49,568 nt of DNA, from NCBI GenBank assembly GCA_013378375.1, contig JACAFT010000004.1, positions 1-49,568 of the forward strand. The letters run 5' to 3'. This DNA is from UBA57 sp013378375 (lineage in GTDB: Archaea; Thermoproteota; Nitrososphaeria; Nitrososphaerales; UBA57). Of the stretch, positions 26,154 to 33,995 are shown one piece after another (within the stretch, counting starts at the first letter, position 1; every line of letters starts with the position of its first letter). The position numbers and the translations under genes were made by a program. Under the pieces are notes generated by a model. It was given only the letters and a program-made list of their open reading frames with translations, did no database searches and had not been told where the DNA came from.

Positions 26154-27161
26154 TTGAAACTTGAAGTTTGGGCAAAAGAATTAAGAATTCCTTTCCTCAG
26201 TCTTCCAGTTATTTTTGTTCCTTTAGGAGTAATGGTTGCATATTTTGATGTTGCAACTATTAATCTACTTCATGCAATATTAACGCTAATAGGTGTGGTA
26301 TGTTTACATGCCAGTGTAAATGTCCTAAATGATTATTTTGATTATAAAAGTGGAATAGATGTTGCAACAACACCAACACCATTCAGCGGAGGTAGTAGGG
26401 TATTACCTGAAAAATTACTGTCGCCAAATAATGTTTTAATTGGCGGAATTATTTTACTGATCATAGGTTCATCAATTGGTTTATATTTCTTAAATTATTT
26501 TGGATTTAATTCAGTTCTATTAGGAATAATTGCAATTTCTATTTTATCAGTAATATTATACTCACCAGTACTTTCTACTTTAGGGTTAGGGGAATTAACA
26601 GTATTTCTTAATTTCGGTCCATTATTATTCTCAGGAGTTTACTTTATTCAAAGTGGAGGAAATTGTTCAAACTGTTTTTACGGATTAGAAATTGAAGCTA
26701 TTATAATTGGTTCAATTGTTGGATTAATGACAACAGGAATATTATATATTAATCAATTTCCAGATACGGAAGCAGATAAATCAAAAGGTAGACGTCACCT
26801 AGTTGCTAGGTTAGGAAAAGAAAGAGCTGTAGGATTATACAATATCATGATGATATTAAGTTATGTAATAATAATTATAGGTGTAATATCATCTTTTGTA
26901 ATTGGAATAGGTATTCCTCCAACATGTCTCATAGCATTAGCTACTTATTCAATGACGCCAAAGGGAAATTATAGAACTGCATCAAAAATTTTAAAAACTG
27001 AATATGACAAGATAATGGAATTAATTCCTGCAATGGGAAATACAGTAATGACAACAATACAAACTGGTATTTTATTGTTAATTGGATACATACTTTGGTT
27101 AGCTTTATTATACATATTCCCAGATGGATTAGCAATCGCCCAAGGAAAATTTATTCAATAA
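26154..27161 (+). CDS. UbiA-family prenyltransferase (MenA-like)
   Basis: The 335-residue membrane protein has about nine spans and both Asp-rich motifs of UbiA prenyltransferases: NDYFDYKSGID (from N59) and QFPDTEADKSKG (D204 and D208). These bind Mg2+-prenyl diphosphate. Segments such as FSGGSRVLPE and GRRHLVARLGKERA are closest to 1,4-dihydroxy-2-naphthoate prenyltransferases, so a step in quinone synthesis is likely. Archaeal lipid and haem O members are alternatives. The start is TTG at 26154. An insert with two Cys residues (NCSNCF) between spans is unusual but short. Confidence 0.85.
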   Translation: MKLEVWAKELRIPFLSLPVIFVPLGVMVAYFDVATINLLHAILTLIGVVCLHASVNVLNDYFDYKSGIDVATTPTPFSGGSRVLPEKLLSPNNVLIGGIILLIIGSSIGLYFLNYFGFNSVLLGIIAISILSVILYSPVLSTLGLGELTVFLNFGPLLFSGVYFIQSGGNCSNCFYGLEIEAIIIGSIVGLMTTGILYINQFPDTEADKSKGRRHLVARLGKERAVGLYNIMMILSYVIIIIGVISSFVIGIGIPPTCLIALATYSMTPKGNYRTASKILKTEYDKIMELIPAMGNTVMTTIQTGILLLIGYILWLALLYIFPDGLAIAQGKFIQ

Positions 27162-27217
27162 TTATATTCATAAATTTTCCAAAAAAACATTATATCGAAG
27201 TAATTAAAATACATAAT

Positions 27218-27487
27218 ATGAGACAGTACAAAGTTGTTGCAGAAAGTACAAAAAAATTATTTGAAGAAGAATTGAATAAATTAGCAGAAGAAGGTTGGGA
27301 AATTATACATTATGGAAATTCAGTAAGTGTAGGATCAACAAGATCAAACACAATGGCATGTTTTAGTGCAATTTTAGAAAAAGAAAAAACAATAACTCGA
27401 AAAAAAGTAAAAACAAGTTCTAATAAAAAAAAGAAATCTACTGAAAAAAAAACAGATACATCATCAAATGAGTATTCAACAAACTAG
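27218..27487 (+). CDS. Small DUF4177-like protein with basic tail
   Basis: An open frame reaches back to 27095, but the first 41 codons overlap the UbiA gene and look non-coding. The ATG at 27218 gives an 89-residue protein beginning MRQYKVV. The first 50 residues (QYKVVAESTKKLFEEELNKL, then EEGWEIIHYG) resemble the DUF4177 family: a strand, a helix, then a GWE motif and strands ending in AILEK. The last 40 residues are lysine/serine-rich and probably disordered. Function is unknown. The stop overlaps the convergent rhodanese gene by four bases. Confidence 0.75.
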   Translation: MRQYKVVAESTKKLFEEELNKLAEEGWEIIHYGNSVSVGSTRSNTMACFSAILEKEKTITRKKVKTSSNKKKKSTEKKTDTSSNEYSTN

Positions 27488-28287
27488 TTTTCTATAGGTA
27501 AATCAGCACGAGTACTCCAATCGGCAAAAGAACGGTCATAAATTTTTACATTAGGATAATTACAAAATTGTAAAGCAACAAATGTGTGAGATGCACGCTC
27601 TCCAACCTGACAATAACAAATAATTTCCTTATCTTTAGTAATACCGTATTTTTCAAAGATTTTGTCAAGTTCTTCAATATTTTTAAAAATATACCCATCA
27701 GTACCAACTCCTATTTCCCAAGGAAAATTTATCGAACCAGGAATTCGACCTGCTTTAGGTCCAGCTGCAATAACTCCATTAAATTCGTCAGGGCTTCTTG
27801 TATCAAGTAAAATAGAATTTGAATCACTAAGCTTAGATTGGACATATTCATGATTTACTTTAAAATTTACAAAAGGAGTTGTAATAACAAAGTCAGTAGG
27901 TTGAATCTCAGGTACTTCTTCACTAACAGGATAACCTAATTGCAACCATTTAGAAAACGACGTATCAAGAAATTTTACAGTAATTCCATAATATTTTAGC
28001 GACCAGAACAAACGAGTTGCTGTTGCACCGTTTTTATCCCCGTATACAACAATCACGGAATCATTCGTGATTCCATTTACACTGAGTAATTTTTCTATTG
28101 CGTCTTGAGGAGCAACATCAAAAAAAGAAAGATCTTCAGAAAAACTTAATATTTTTTCATAAGGAATCAAATGCGCCCCAGGTAAATGAGATCGTACATA
28201 CTCACGCGGAGACCTTATATCAAAAGGAACAATATTTGGATCTTCAATATTATCTTTAAGCCAAGTAGCACTAATTAAATCAGTCAA
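27484..28287 (-). CDS. Double-rhodanese sulfurtransferase (thiosulfate/3-mercaptopyruvate type)
   Basis: The 267-residue protein has two rhodanese domains. The first (about 1-125) lacks a catalytic Cys, having SVIVVYGDKNG at the active loop. The second carries Cys226 in CYCQVGERASH, the persulfide-forming loop. Family members move sulfane sulfur from thiosulfate or 3-mercaptopyruvate to thiols. The CQVGERA loop is more thiosulfate-sulfurtransferase-like. It starts with TTG directly after the stop codon of the upstream tusA gene, with no spacer, so transfer of sulfur between this enzyme and TusA is a reasonable inference. It is the last gene of the minus-strand sulfur operon. Confidence 0.93.
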   Translation of the reverse strand: MTDLISATWLKDNIEDPNIVPFDIRSPREYVRSHLPGAHLIPYEKILSFSEDLSFFDVAPQDAIEKLLSVNGITNDSVIVVYGDKNGATATRLFWSLKYYGITVKFLDTSFSKWLQLGYPVSEEVPEIQPTDFVITTPFVNFKVNHEYVQSKLSDSNSILLDTRSPDEFNGVIAAGPKAGRIPGSINFPWEIGVGTDGYIFKNIEELDKIFEKYGITKDKEIICYCQVGERASHTFVALQFCNYPNVKIYDRSFADWSTRADLPIEN

Positions 28288-28515
28288 TTATTTTTTCCTC
28301 AAATAGAATTTAATATAGTTATTTTCCTCAGTTAGTTCTAATAATTCATGTCCTGAACGATTAGCCCATGCAGGTATATCTTCTTTTGCAGCAGGATCAG
28401 TAGCGGATATTTCCAATATTTGTCCACTCTGCATTTTTGAAATTAGTTGTTTTGTTTTTAAAACAGGGATGGGACAAACAAGTCCTTTAACATCTAATGC
28501 TTGATCAATTTTCAT
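28288..28515 (-). CDS. TusA-family sulfur carrier protein (copy 2)
   Basis: The 75-residue protein is a minimal TusA fold: LDVKGLVCPIPVLKTKQLI with the CPxP motif at residues 14-17 (Cys14), then GQILEISATDPAAKEDIPAW and a final strand pair. TusA proteins carry sulfur as a cysteine persulfide between donors such as rhodaneses and acceptors in tRNA thiolation, molybdenum cofactor synthesis or sulfur oxidation. It keeps the DPAAKEDIPAW segment typical of canonical TusA. It lies between another tusA gene and the rhodanese. Confidence 0.93.
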   Translation of the reverse strand: MKIDQALDVKGLVCPIPVLKTKQLISKMQSGQILEISATDPAAKEDIPAWANRSGHELLELTEENNYIKFYLRKK

Positions 28516-28543
28516 AATATCAATTCGCCAAAAAAAAATTAAA

Positions 28544-28783
28544 TTATATTTTATTAGTTTTAATTTCTATTTTAAACACACCGTCGTCAATTTCTTTAGA
28601 ACTAAGTATTTCATGTCCGTCTTTTTTTACTGCAGAAGGAATATTGATTGTTGATGGCAAATGATCAACAAGTACTTCTAAAACTTCACCGTTTTCTAAT
28701 TTTTTTAATTCTTTCACAGTAAAAATTACAGGCCAGGGACATACTTGTCCAACAAGATCAAGTTTCTTAGTTTGTGTTTGCAT
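28544..28783 (-). CDS. TusA-family sulfur carrier protein (copy 1)
   Basis: The 79-residue TusA-like protein has LDLVGQVCPWPVIFTVKEL with Cys15 in a CPWP motif. In place of the canonical D-P-x2-x2-D-I-P segment it has VDHLPSTINIPSAVKKDGHE. This differs from copy 2 and resembles copy 3 (33667-33945), which has TDHVMATKAVP. That suggests two functional classes: one canonical relay and two specialised carriers, possibly for a transporter. It starts three bases after the SelD-like stop codon. Confidence 0.92.
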   Translation of the reverse strand: MQTQTKKLDLVGQVCPWPVIFTVKELKKLENGEVLEVLVDHLPSTINIPSAVKKDGHEILSSKEIDDGVFKIEIKTNKI

Positions 28784-28786
28784 GAA

Positions 28787-30217
28787 TCAGTTTCCACCAA
28801 TTTGTAATTGATTTAACAATATATCAGATGCAATCATGTCTTTTACGTCTTCCGAAACTTTAACAATTCCAGTTCCTTTGCCTAAAATTCGACCAATAAT
28901 TTGTGGATCATAACCCGATGCAGACAAATCAAGACTTATACTTTCTATTATATTTGGACTAGCAATAACAGCTACAGCGCCATTAGTGCCTGCAGTACCA
29001 TTGTCCATTAAGAAATTATCAGTAGCAAATTTAACAAATTCTGGATAACGAAGTGGTAAATTATCAATGGAGATATCAACATTTGCATTATCTGCATGTT
29101 CTTTAAAGATCATTATACCAGGACCAGAAAGATCGCCAGTGGCCAGAATATGTTCGTGAATATCAAAGTTGTTTTCAAAATCAGGCAGATATTTATTAAT
29201 AATTTTTGCGACTGCAAGATTAGGTTCGTTCATAGTTTCAATAACTGAATCCTTAGCACGTTGAACATCTTCAAGAGTATAACCAATGGTTTCAAGGTCT
29301 TTAAGGAAATTTTCGTCGGCTACACAAGACAAAAAGACGTTAATAGGTGCAAGATCGCCAAACGGACGTGTAACGAGAATTTCCATACCAGAATCTAACA
29401 AATTTAATTTAGTTGGAGGTTCTTTTCGTAATGAACCAAATAATGTAGCGCCAATTAGTAATTTATTTCGTTTAGGAGACTCTGCAGAAATTAATTCAAT
29501 TTTATATTTAGATGCGAAATTATCCATGTTTTTTAGAATTTGCGCTTCAATTTCTTGATTTGGTGCATCGACAACGGGCAAAACTTTCAGTTCTTCAAAA
29601 CAACCTAAAGATATTAAATCATTAAGAGAATTTGATACGGCGACATTTGTTTGTTGTTCAGATGAAGGGTCTGCAGTAGGATCAATAATTTGTATAGTAT
29701 CATTATTTGATAAACAATAACCGTCGGATCGTCCTTCTTCGTAAGAAATAAAATCAAAAAGTGCAAATTCTGCGTTTTCATCTCCAGTTATTATTGAATG
29801 TCCTTTTCCAACAGCAAAATTAACATTTGATTTAGATATTGATGTATAAAGACTAGTCAACAATGCTTGGAATTTTTCTTGCTTTTCTGCATTCTTTTGA
29901 AATACTTGTAATAGTGAAATAGCTCGTTTTGGATTAATTCGTCTAAGGTCATCTAAATCAACATCAGGATCAAATGGGTTGTAAATTCTGCGATTTATTA
30001 TTGGGCCACTGTCAGTTAAAGGAAATATATCAGCGTCAACTCTCTCACCAAGAGAAATTCCCATTTGTTTTAAATCCGGCTTTAAATTATGCAAAGTAGG
30101 ATAAACTACTGTATTAAGATCAACTTTAACAGCACAACCTGCCACCCATCTTAAAGGATCCATTCCCATTTCTCGGTATTTTGAGACATTGTCCCAAAAT
30201 TCTTGCTTCGTACTCAT
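28787..30217 (-). CDS. SelD-like ATP-dependent (selenide/sulfide) phosphate synthase homologue with an inserted region
   Basis: The 476-residue protein contains an AIR-synthase/SelD fold. Near the N terminus WVAGCAVKVDL places Cys28 and Lys31 with the spacing of Cys17 and Lys20 in E. coli SelD (C-x2-K). The AIR-synthase N domain is recognisable from DTIQIIDPTADPSS and AVSNSLNDLISLGC, which parallel the SelD V-D-F-F-T and A-A-N-A-L-S-D blocks. The C domain follows with EILVTRPFGDLAP and ATGDLSGPGIMI. Between the Cys/Lys motif and the AIR fold lie roughly 120-130 extra residues, so it is much longer than a usual SelD (about 345). Selenophosphate synthesis is known for the family; whether this one uses Se or S is open. 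First gene of the minus-strand operon. Confidence 0.78.
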   Translation of the reverse strand: MSTKQEFWDNVSKYREMGMDPLRWVAGCAVKVDLNTVVYPTLHNLKPDLKQMGISLGERVDADIFPLTDSGPIINRRIYNPFDPDVDLDDLRRINPKRAISLLQVFQKNAEKQEKFQALLTSLYTSISKSNVNFAVGKGHSIITGDENAEFALFDFISYEEGRSDGYCLSNNDTIQIIDPTADPSSEQQTNVAVSNSLNDLISLGCFEELKVLPVVDAPNQEIEAQILKNMDNFASKYKIELISAESPKRNKLLIGATLFGSLRKEPPTKLNLLDSGMEILVTRPFGDLAPINVFLSCVADENFLKDLETIGYTLEDVQRAKDSVIETMNEPNLAVAKIINKYLPDFENNFDIHEHILATGDLSGPGIMIFKEHADNANVDISIDNLPLRYPEFVKFATDNFLMDNGTAGTNGAVAVIASPNIIESISLDLSASGYDPQIIGRILGKGTGIVKVSEDVKDMIASDILLNQLQIGGN

Positions 30218-30242
30218 TTGTTAACGAATTAATCAGATACCG

Positions 30243-30260
30243 ATAAATATATAAATATAA
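30243..30260. promoter_or_regulatory. Shared TATA-rich core of two divergent sulfur operons
   Basis: The 68-base gap 30218-30285 holds one block, ATAAATATATAAATATAA. Read on the minus strand it contains TTTATATA, 26-39 bases from the SelD-like ATG (30217). Read on the plus strand it lies 26-43 bases from the beta-propeller ATG (30286). Both distances fit archaeal TATA boxes with short or no leaders, so the two operons probably use overlapping core promoters and may be regulated together. Confidence 0.6.
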
Positions 30261-30285
30261 CGGCATTATAAAATATCGATAAGAT

Positions 30286-31473
30286 ATGGTCGAATCAAAT
30301 AGAAGAGATTTTCTAAAGTATGGAGTTGGAGCAGCTGTTGGTCTAGGAATAGGAGGAGCAGGTTATCTATCTTCAAATTCTCAAGTTGGCACATTAACAA
30401 GTGAACTTGAACAGGTAAAAGAAAAATTACAAGGAAGAGGACATTTAGGCTATGTCTTTGGCGCTGAAGGATCAATTGCAACTATAGATCTAGCTCGTGG
30501 AAAAGTCTTAGCATCATCAGGACCTACTTGGATTGCAGATGCAGGAAGTATAGACTGGTGTAATCATTATCCGGATGCAAATGGAAATGTATGGGGACTT
30601 GTAAGAAAGCAAGGTCAAATAGGATCTACAATTGCAGTTAATCCAACTACGAATGAATTAGTTCACGATGTTCCATTAGAAGGAAGATGGAGAATAAGAT
30701 TAGGAGAAACAGATGAAGAAGGAAAATACGGATACATGTTAAATGGATATATTGCAGATAAATATGATTCAGAAAAATTTAACGCAGCAAGAGATGAATT
30801 TGAAATTCCATATAATGATATAGATCCAGGAGAAATTCATAAAATCGATCTTCTTAAGGGAGAAGTAGTTGATGTATTACCAGTTCCAAAATTCTGTTGT
30901 GACGTTGCAATAGCACCTGATGGTAAATTGTGGCTTGTAAATCAATTAGAGAGTTTGATTTCAGTAGTAGATACAAAGACATTCACAATTGAAGAACATT
31001 TAGGTACAGAATACTCTGACTATGGTGCAAGTATGATAACAATTTCACCCAACAATGATGTTGCATTTATCGAAGTAAATTCAGCAGGAAATTGGTCGAA
31101 TGCAGCTGGATTCAAGAATTTGGATCCGATTGAAATGGTATGGGATATTCAAGCAAAAGAGATGGTTAAAGAGTTTCCATTAGAAGCAGGTCCACGTACT
31201 AGTGAATTTACACCAGATGGAAAATACTGTGTAGTTAGAACCAGACCAGCATCAATAGTATATGATGTAGAAAGCTTGACTGAAGTCACGAGGATAGAAA
31301 TTGAGAATACTGGACATCCAGCATTTAGTCCTGACAGCACTCTTGCGTATATACCAAATCCTGGAGACAGTTCAGTTGATGTATTCGAGGTAGGATCTTT
31401 CAAGAAGGTCGATAGTCTAAAACTACCTTATTCACCATCAAAGATTGTTCCAATCAATACAAACAATTACTAA
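30286..31473 (+). CDS. Tat-exported beta-propeller protein
   Basis: The 395-residue protein starts with a twin-arginine signal, RRDFLKYGVGAAVGLGIGGAG (R6-R7), shown here in part as RRDFLK, followed by a hydrophobic core. Tat export implies folding, and perhaps cofactor loading, before transport. A short helical linker (about 35-45) precedes a YVTN/quinoprotein-like propeller with repeated strand patterns such as VAIAPDGKLWLVNQLESLIS, ITISPNNDVAFIEVN, SEFTPDGKYCVVRT and PAFSPDSTLAYIPN. Possible ligand residues include Cys-His in DWCNHYPD and the vicinal pair in KFCCDV. No lipobox Cys or c-type haem CxxCH is present. First gene of the plus-strand sulfur operon. Ligand or substrate is unknown. 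Confidence 0.82.
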   Translation: MVESNRRDFLKYGVGAAVGLGIGGAGYLSSNSQVGTLTSELEQVKEKLQGRGHLGYVFGAEGSIATIDLARGKVLASSGPTWIADAGSIDWCNHYPDANGNVWGLVRKQGQIGSTIAVNPTTNELVHDVPLEGRWRIRLGETDEEGKYGYMLNGYIADKYDSEKFNAARDEFEIPYNDIDPGEIHKIDLLKGEVVDVLPVPKFCCDVAIAPDGKLWLVNQLESLISVVDTKTFTIEEHLGTEYSDYGASMITISPNNDVAFIEVNSAGNWSNAAGFKNLDPIEMVWDIQAKEMVKEFPLEAGPRTSEFTPDGKYCVVRTRPASIVYDVESLTEVTRIEIENTGHPAFSPDSTLAYIPNPGDSSVDVFEVGSFKKVDSLKLPYSPSKIVPINTNNY

Positions 31474-31482
31474 GTGGAATAG

Positions 31483-32553
31483 TTGTCAGAACAAAACAAT
31501 CAGAGATTACTATTAGTTAGCTCAATAATAGTTGGGTTAACAATAGGGTTTTTGATTGGAGGAACTTATGTATACCATTTAGACAATGAAGCAGAAATTA
31601 AACAATATCAAGCAGTAGTATTCAATACAATAGGTAAAACAGCAACTGTAATAGATAACATTCAGCTTAAGACTTTAACCAATATAGAAATTAACATTGA
31701 AGAAGGTCAGTACGGAGCACATTTTAATGAAAATAAGAACAAATTATATTTAATTCACGATGGAGAATCAGAATTATTTACTCTAAATCCACAATCATTA
31801 GAAATTGAATCAAGAGTTCGAGTAGGTCCAAATCTTCAACATGCAGGAATATTTGATGAGACTGGAGAAATATTTTTCTTGATAAGTCGTGACTCTAATT
31901 CTTTGATAATGATTAACACAACAACAGATCGAATAATATCGAGAATTGAAGTTCAAGAGCAGCCGCATCATATTGCACTGTTAAATGATGGAGTAGCAGT
32001 TACAAATACAAAATCACTATCAATATCAATTGTTGATATAATAAAAATGGAGGTCAAAGATAACATCAAGATTGATGCAGAACCATTAATGATAGTTTCA
32101 AACAAGAATGATAAAATGTTTGTAGGTGCAATAAATCCTTCAAAAATTTTCTTTATAGATAATAATGAAGTAAAGAACAGCATAAACTTAGAGTCAGATC
32201 CGCACGGAATAGCATTAACGTTAAATGGAGATAATCTTCTTGTGACTATACCTGAAGATGACAAAATATTAATAATAAATATGAAAGGAGAGATAGTGAA
32301 AGAACTAATGACAGGGAGTTTTCCGCATAATATAGATATAGATCCTGATGGAAGATACGGATACATCAGCAACAGTAATGATGCAAGTGTATCAATAATT
32401 GATTTAACAAATTTTGAAATTGTTGCAACATTAGAAACCGGAAACGGATCTCATAATGTACAATTTTACAATATATTGAATAGCAATACTCAATTGAACA
32501 AAATAAAAGACAATAACAAAATAATTAGTGCGAATTTCAATTGTGGGGGTTAG
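31483..32553 (+). CDS. Membrane-anchored beta-propeller protein
   Basis: The 356-residue protein has one N-terminal membrane anchor (about residues 9-31, LLLVSSIIVGLTIGFLIGG) and an outside beta-propeller of YVTN type. Repeats are visible in LYLIHDGESELFTLNPQSLE, EIFFLISRDSNSLIMINTTT, ALTLNGDNLLVTIPEDDKIL and GRYGYISNSNDASVSIIDLT. HIALLNDG, HGIALTLNG, HNIDIDPDG and HNVQ place a His at the same turn of successive blades. The protein ends in NCGG, with a lone Cys near the C terminus. It starts with TTG nine bases after the first propeller and ends three bases before the transporter, so it is translated with both. Confidence 0.83.
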   Translation: MSEQNNQRLLLVSSIIVGLTIGFLIGGTYVYHLDNEAEIKQYQAVVFNTIGKTATVIDNIQLKTLTNIEINIEEGQYGAHFNENKNKLYLIHDGESELFTLNPQSLEIESRVRVGPNLQHAGIFDETGEIFFLISRDSNSLIMINTTTDRIISRIEVQEQPHHIALLNDGVAVTNTKSLSISIVDIIKMEVKDNIKIDAEPLMIVSNKNDKMFVGAINPSKIFFIDNNEVKNSINLESDPHGIALTLNGDNLLVTIPEDDKILIINMKGEIVKELMTGSFPHNIDIDPDGRYGYISNSNDASVSIIDLTNFEIVATLETGNGSHNVQFYNILNSNTQLNKIKDNNKIISANFNCGG

Positions 32554-32556
32554 AGC

Positions 32557-33654
32557 ATGATAGAATATAATAATATTTTTTCATTAGGCGTGACAGTCTT
32601 GATTGGACTTGGTTTTGGAATACTTCTACAGAAAGGACGTTTTTGTTTTACAAGTGCATTGAGAGATTTTATCGCATTCAAAGATACAAGAGTACTAAAG
32701 GGAGTAATTATCGGAATTATTACAATGATGGCAGGTACTAGTTTAGCATACGTTTTGGGAGTTTCAAGTTCTAATTTCTGGGTATCAAATTATGGATTGT
32801 CAAATATCATAGGAGGATTCATCTTTGGAATAGGCATGGTTTATGGCGGAGGTTGTGCATCTGGAACATTGTATAGAGCAGGAGAAGGATATTTACATTA
32901 TTGGTTAGTGCTAATATCAGCGTGTGTTGGGTATGTAATATTTGCCGCATTATTTTCTGGATTATTTCTACCATACTTTTTCATTCCATTACAAATATTC
33001 GAAGGCTATAGTATAATTAGAAGTTTAGAAGTGTTAGCTCCTCTAGTACCAATATCAATAATATTAGGATTAGTAATTTATCTAAGAAAGAAAAATCAAT
33101 TAGATTTATCACAAGAAATAAGCAAGGTTCAATTTTCAAGTATTACGGTTAAGAAAATAAAATCAGAATGGGATGCAAAAATTGTTGGTTTAGGAATGGG
33201 AATACTAGCAACATTTTGGTTTGTTGTTTGGGGCACATTAAGTGTTACAGGTCCACAAGCAAGATGGGTAGGTTTAGCATACAGCAACATAGCAGGAATA
33301 GAAGTATTAGAACAAAATATGTACTGGAACAATGTTGTATTCAATGAAGGAAATTTTGCAATTAGTTTAGACATGATAATGTTAGTGTGTTTAATTTTTG
33401 GAGCATTTATATCTGCATACATGAGTGGAGATTTTAAAATAAGAACAATTAAATCTAAGAGAATACCCAATGCAGTATTAGGAGGACTAGTTATGGGATT
33501 TGGATCAAGAATGGCACCAGGATGTAATATTAGTAACACATTTAGCGGATTAGCATTTCTATCAGTTGCAGGATTTATAACATCATTAGGTTTAATATTA
33601 GGAGTATATGTTGCAACACATTGGATGTTTAGAAAAACAGGTTGCGCAATTTAG
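32557..33654 (+). CDS. YeeE/YedE-family (TsuA-type) thiosulfate or sulfur-compound transporter
   Basis: The 365-residue membrane protein has about nine spans arranged as two YeeE repeats. The three family cysteines are present: Cys30 in KGRFCFTSALRD, Cys100 in YGGGCASGTLYRAGEG and Cys323 in MAPGCNISNTFSG. In the studied thiosulfate importer TsuA, three conserved cysteines line the path and pass the ion by hydrogen bonds. YedE proteins near selenium genes are thought to carry selenium compounds. Start is ATG at 32557. It lies between two exported propellers and a TusA gene; the pairing with TusA matches the known TsuA-TsuB pair. Confidence 0.93.
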   Translation: MIEYNNIFSLGVTVLIGLGFGILLQKGRFCFTSALRDFIAFKDTRVLKGVIIGIITMMAGTSLAYVLGVSSSNFWVSNYGLSNIIGGFIFGIGMVYGGGCASGTLYRAGEGYLHYWLVLISACVGYVIFAALFSGLFLPYFFIPLQIFEGYSIIRSLEVLAPLVPISIILGLVIYLRKKNQLDLSQEISKVQFSSITVKKIKSEWDAKIVGLGMGILATFWFVVWGTLSVTGPQARWVGLAYSNIAGIEVLEQNMYWNNVVFNEGNFAISLDMIMLVCLIFGAFISAYMSGDFKIRTIKSKRIPNAVLGGLVMGFGSRMAPGCNISNTFSGLAFLSVAGFITSLGLILGVYVATHWMFRKTGCAI

Positions 33655-33666
33655 GAGTAATAAATA

Positions 33667-33945
33667 ATGTCAAAAGAAATAGAAATATCAAATGAGGAAA
33701 TTACTGAATTGGAAACCAATTCGAGTTCAATAGACATGGAAGGAGAAGTTTGTCCTTATCCTCAAATCATTGCGCGAGAAGAACTAAAGAAAATAGAACC
33801 TGGAGGAATTGTAATTATTAAAACAGATCATGTAATGGCAACTAAAGCAGTACCTCAATCAGTAATTGAAGAAATATCAAAATATGGTATTTGGAAATCA
33901 GGAGCAGGTCAATATAAAATAGTATTGTGGAAAAAAAGCAAATAA
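33667..33945 (+). CDS. TusA-family protein next to the YeeE transporter (TsuB-like, copy 3)
   Basis: The 92-residue protein has a 22-residue acidic leader and then a TusA fold: MEGEVCPYPQIIAREELKKI with Cys29 in a CPYP motif, GGIVIIKTDHVMATKAVP and a C-terminal strand YKIVLWKKS. The position after a YeeE transporter, and the TDHVMATKAVP segment that replaces the canonical TusA D-P-x4-D-I-P, fit a TsuB-like carrier taking sulfur from the importer. A GGAG Shine-Dalgarno-like site precedes the ATG. It is the last gene of the plus-strand operon. Confidence 0.92.
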   Translation: MSKEIEISNEEITELETNSSSIDMEGEVCPYPQIIAREELKKIEPGGIVIIKTDHVMATKAVPQSVIEEISKYGIWKSGAGQYKIVLWKKSK

Positions 33946-33995
33946 TTTCACAACAAACAGTATATTAAACAGGCATTTGAGTAAATAGCTGAGAT

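Noticed and set aside
27095..27217. N-terminal extension of the DUF4177-like gene
   Set aside because: It overlaps the end of the UbiA gene and has no family-like sequence; the ATG at 27218 begins the recognisable fold.
31968..32372. 134-residue minus-strand open frame opposite the second beta-propeller
   Set aside because: The propeller repeats on the plus strand are clear; this is a shadow frame. The same holds for 33129-33539 and 20061-20474.
32530..32553. C-terminal NCGG of the second propeller as a ubiquitin-like or sulfur-carrier (ThiS/MoaD) tail
   Set aside because: The protein is a membrane-anchored propeller with the tail outside the cell, so adenylation at a Gly-Gly end is unlikely; kept only as a conserved-Cys question.
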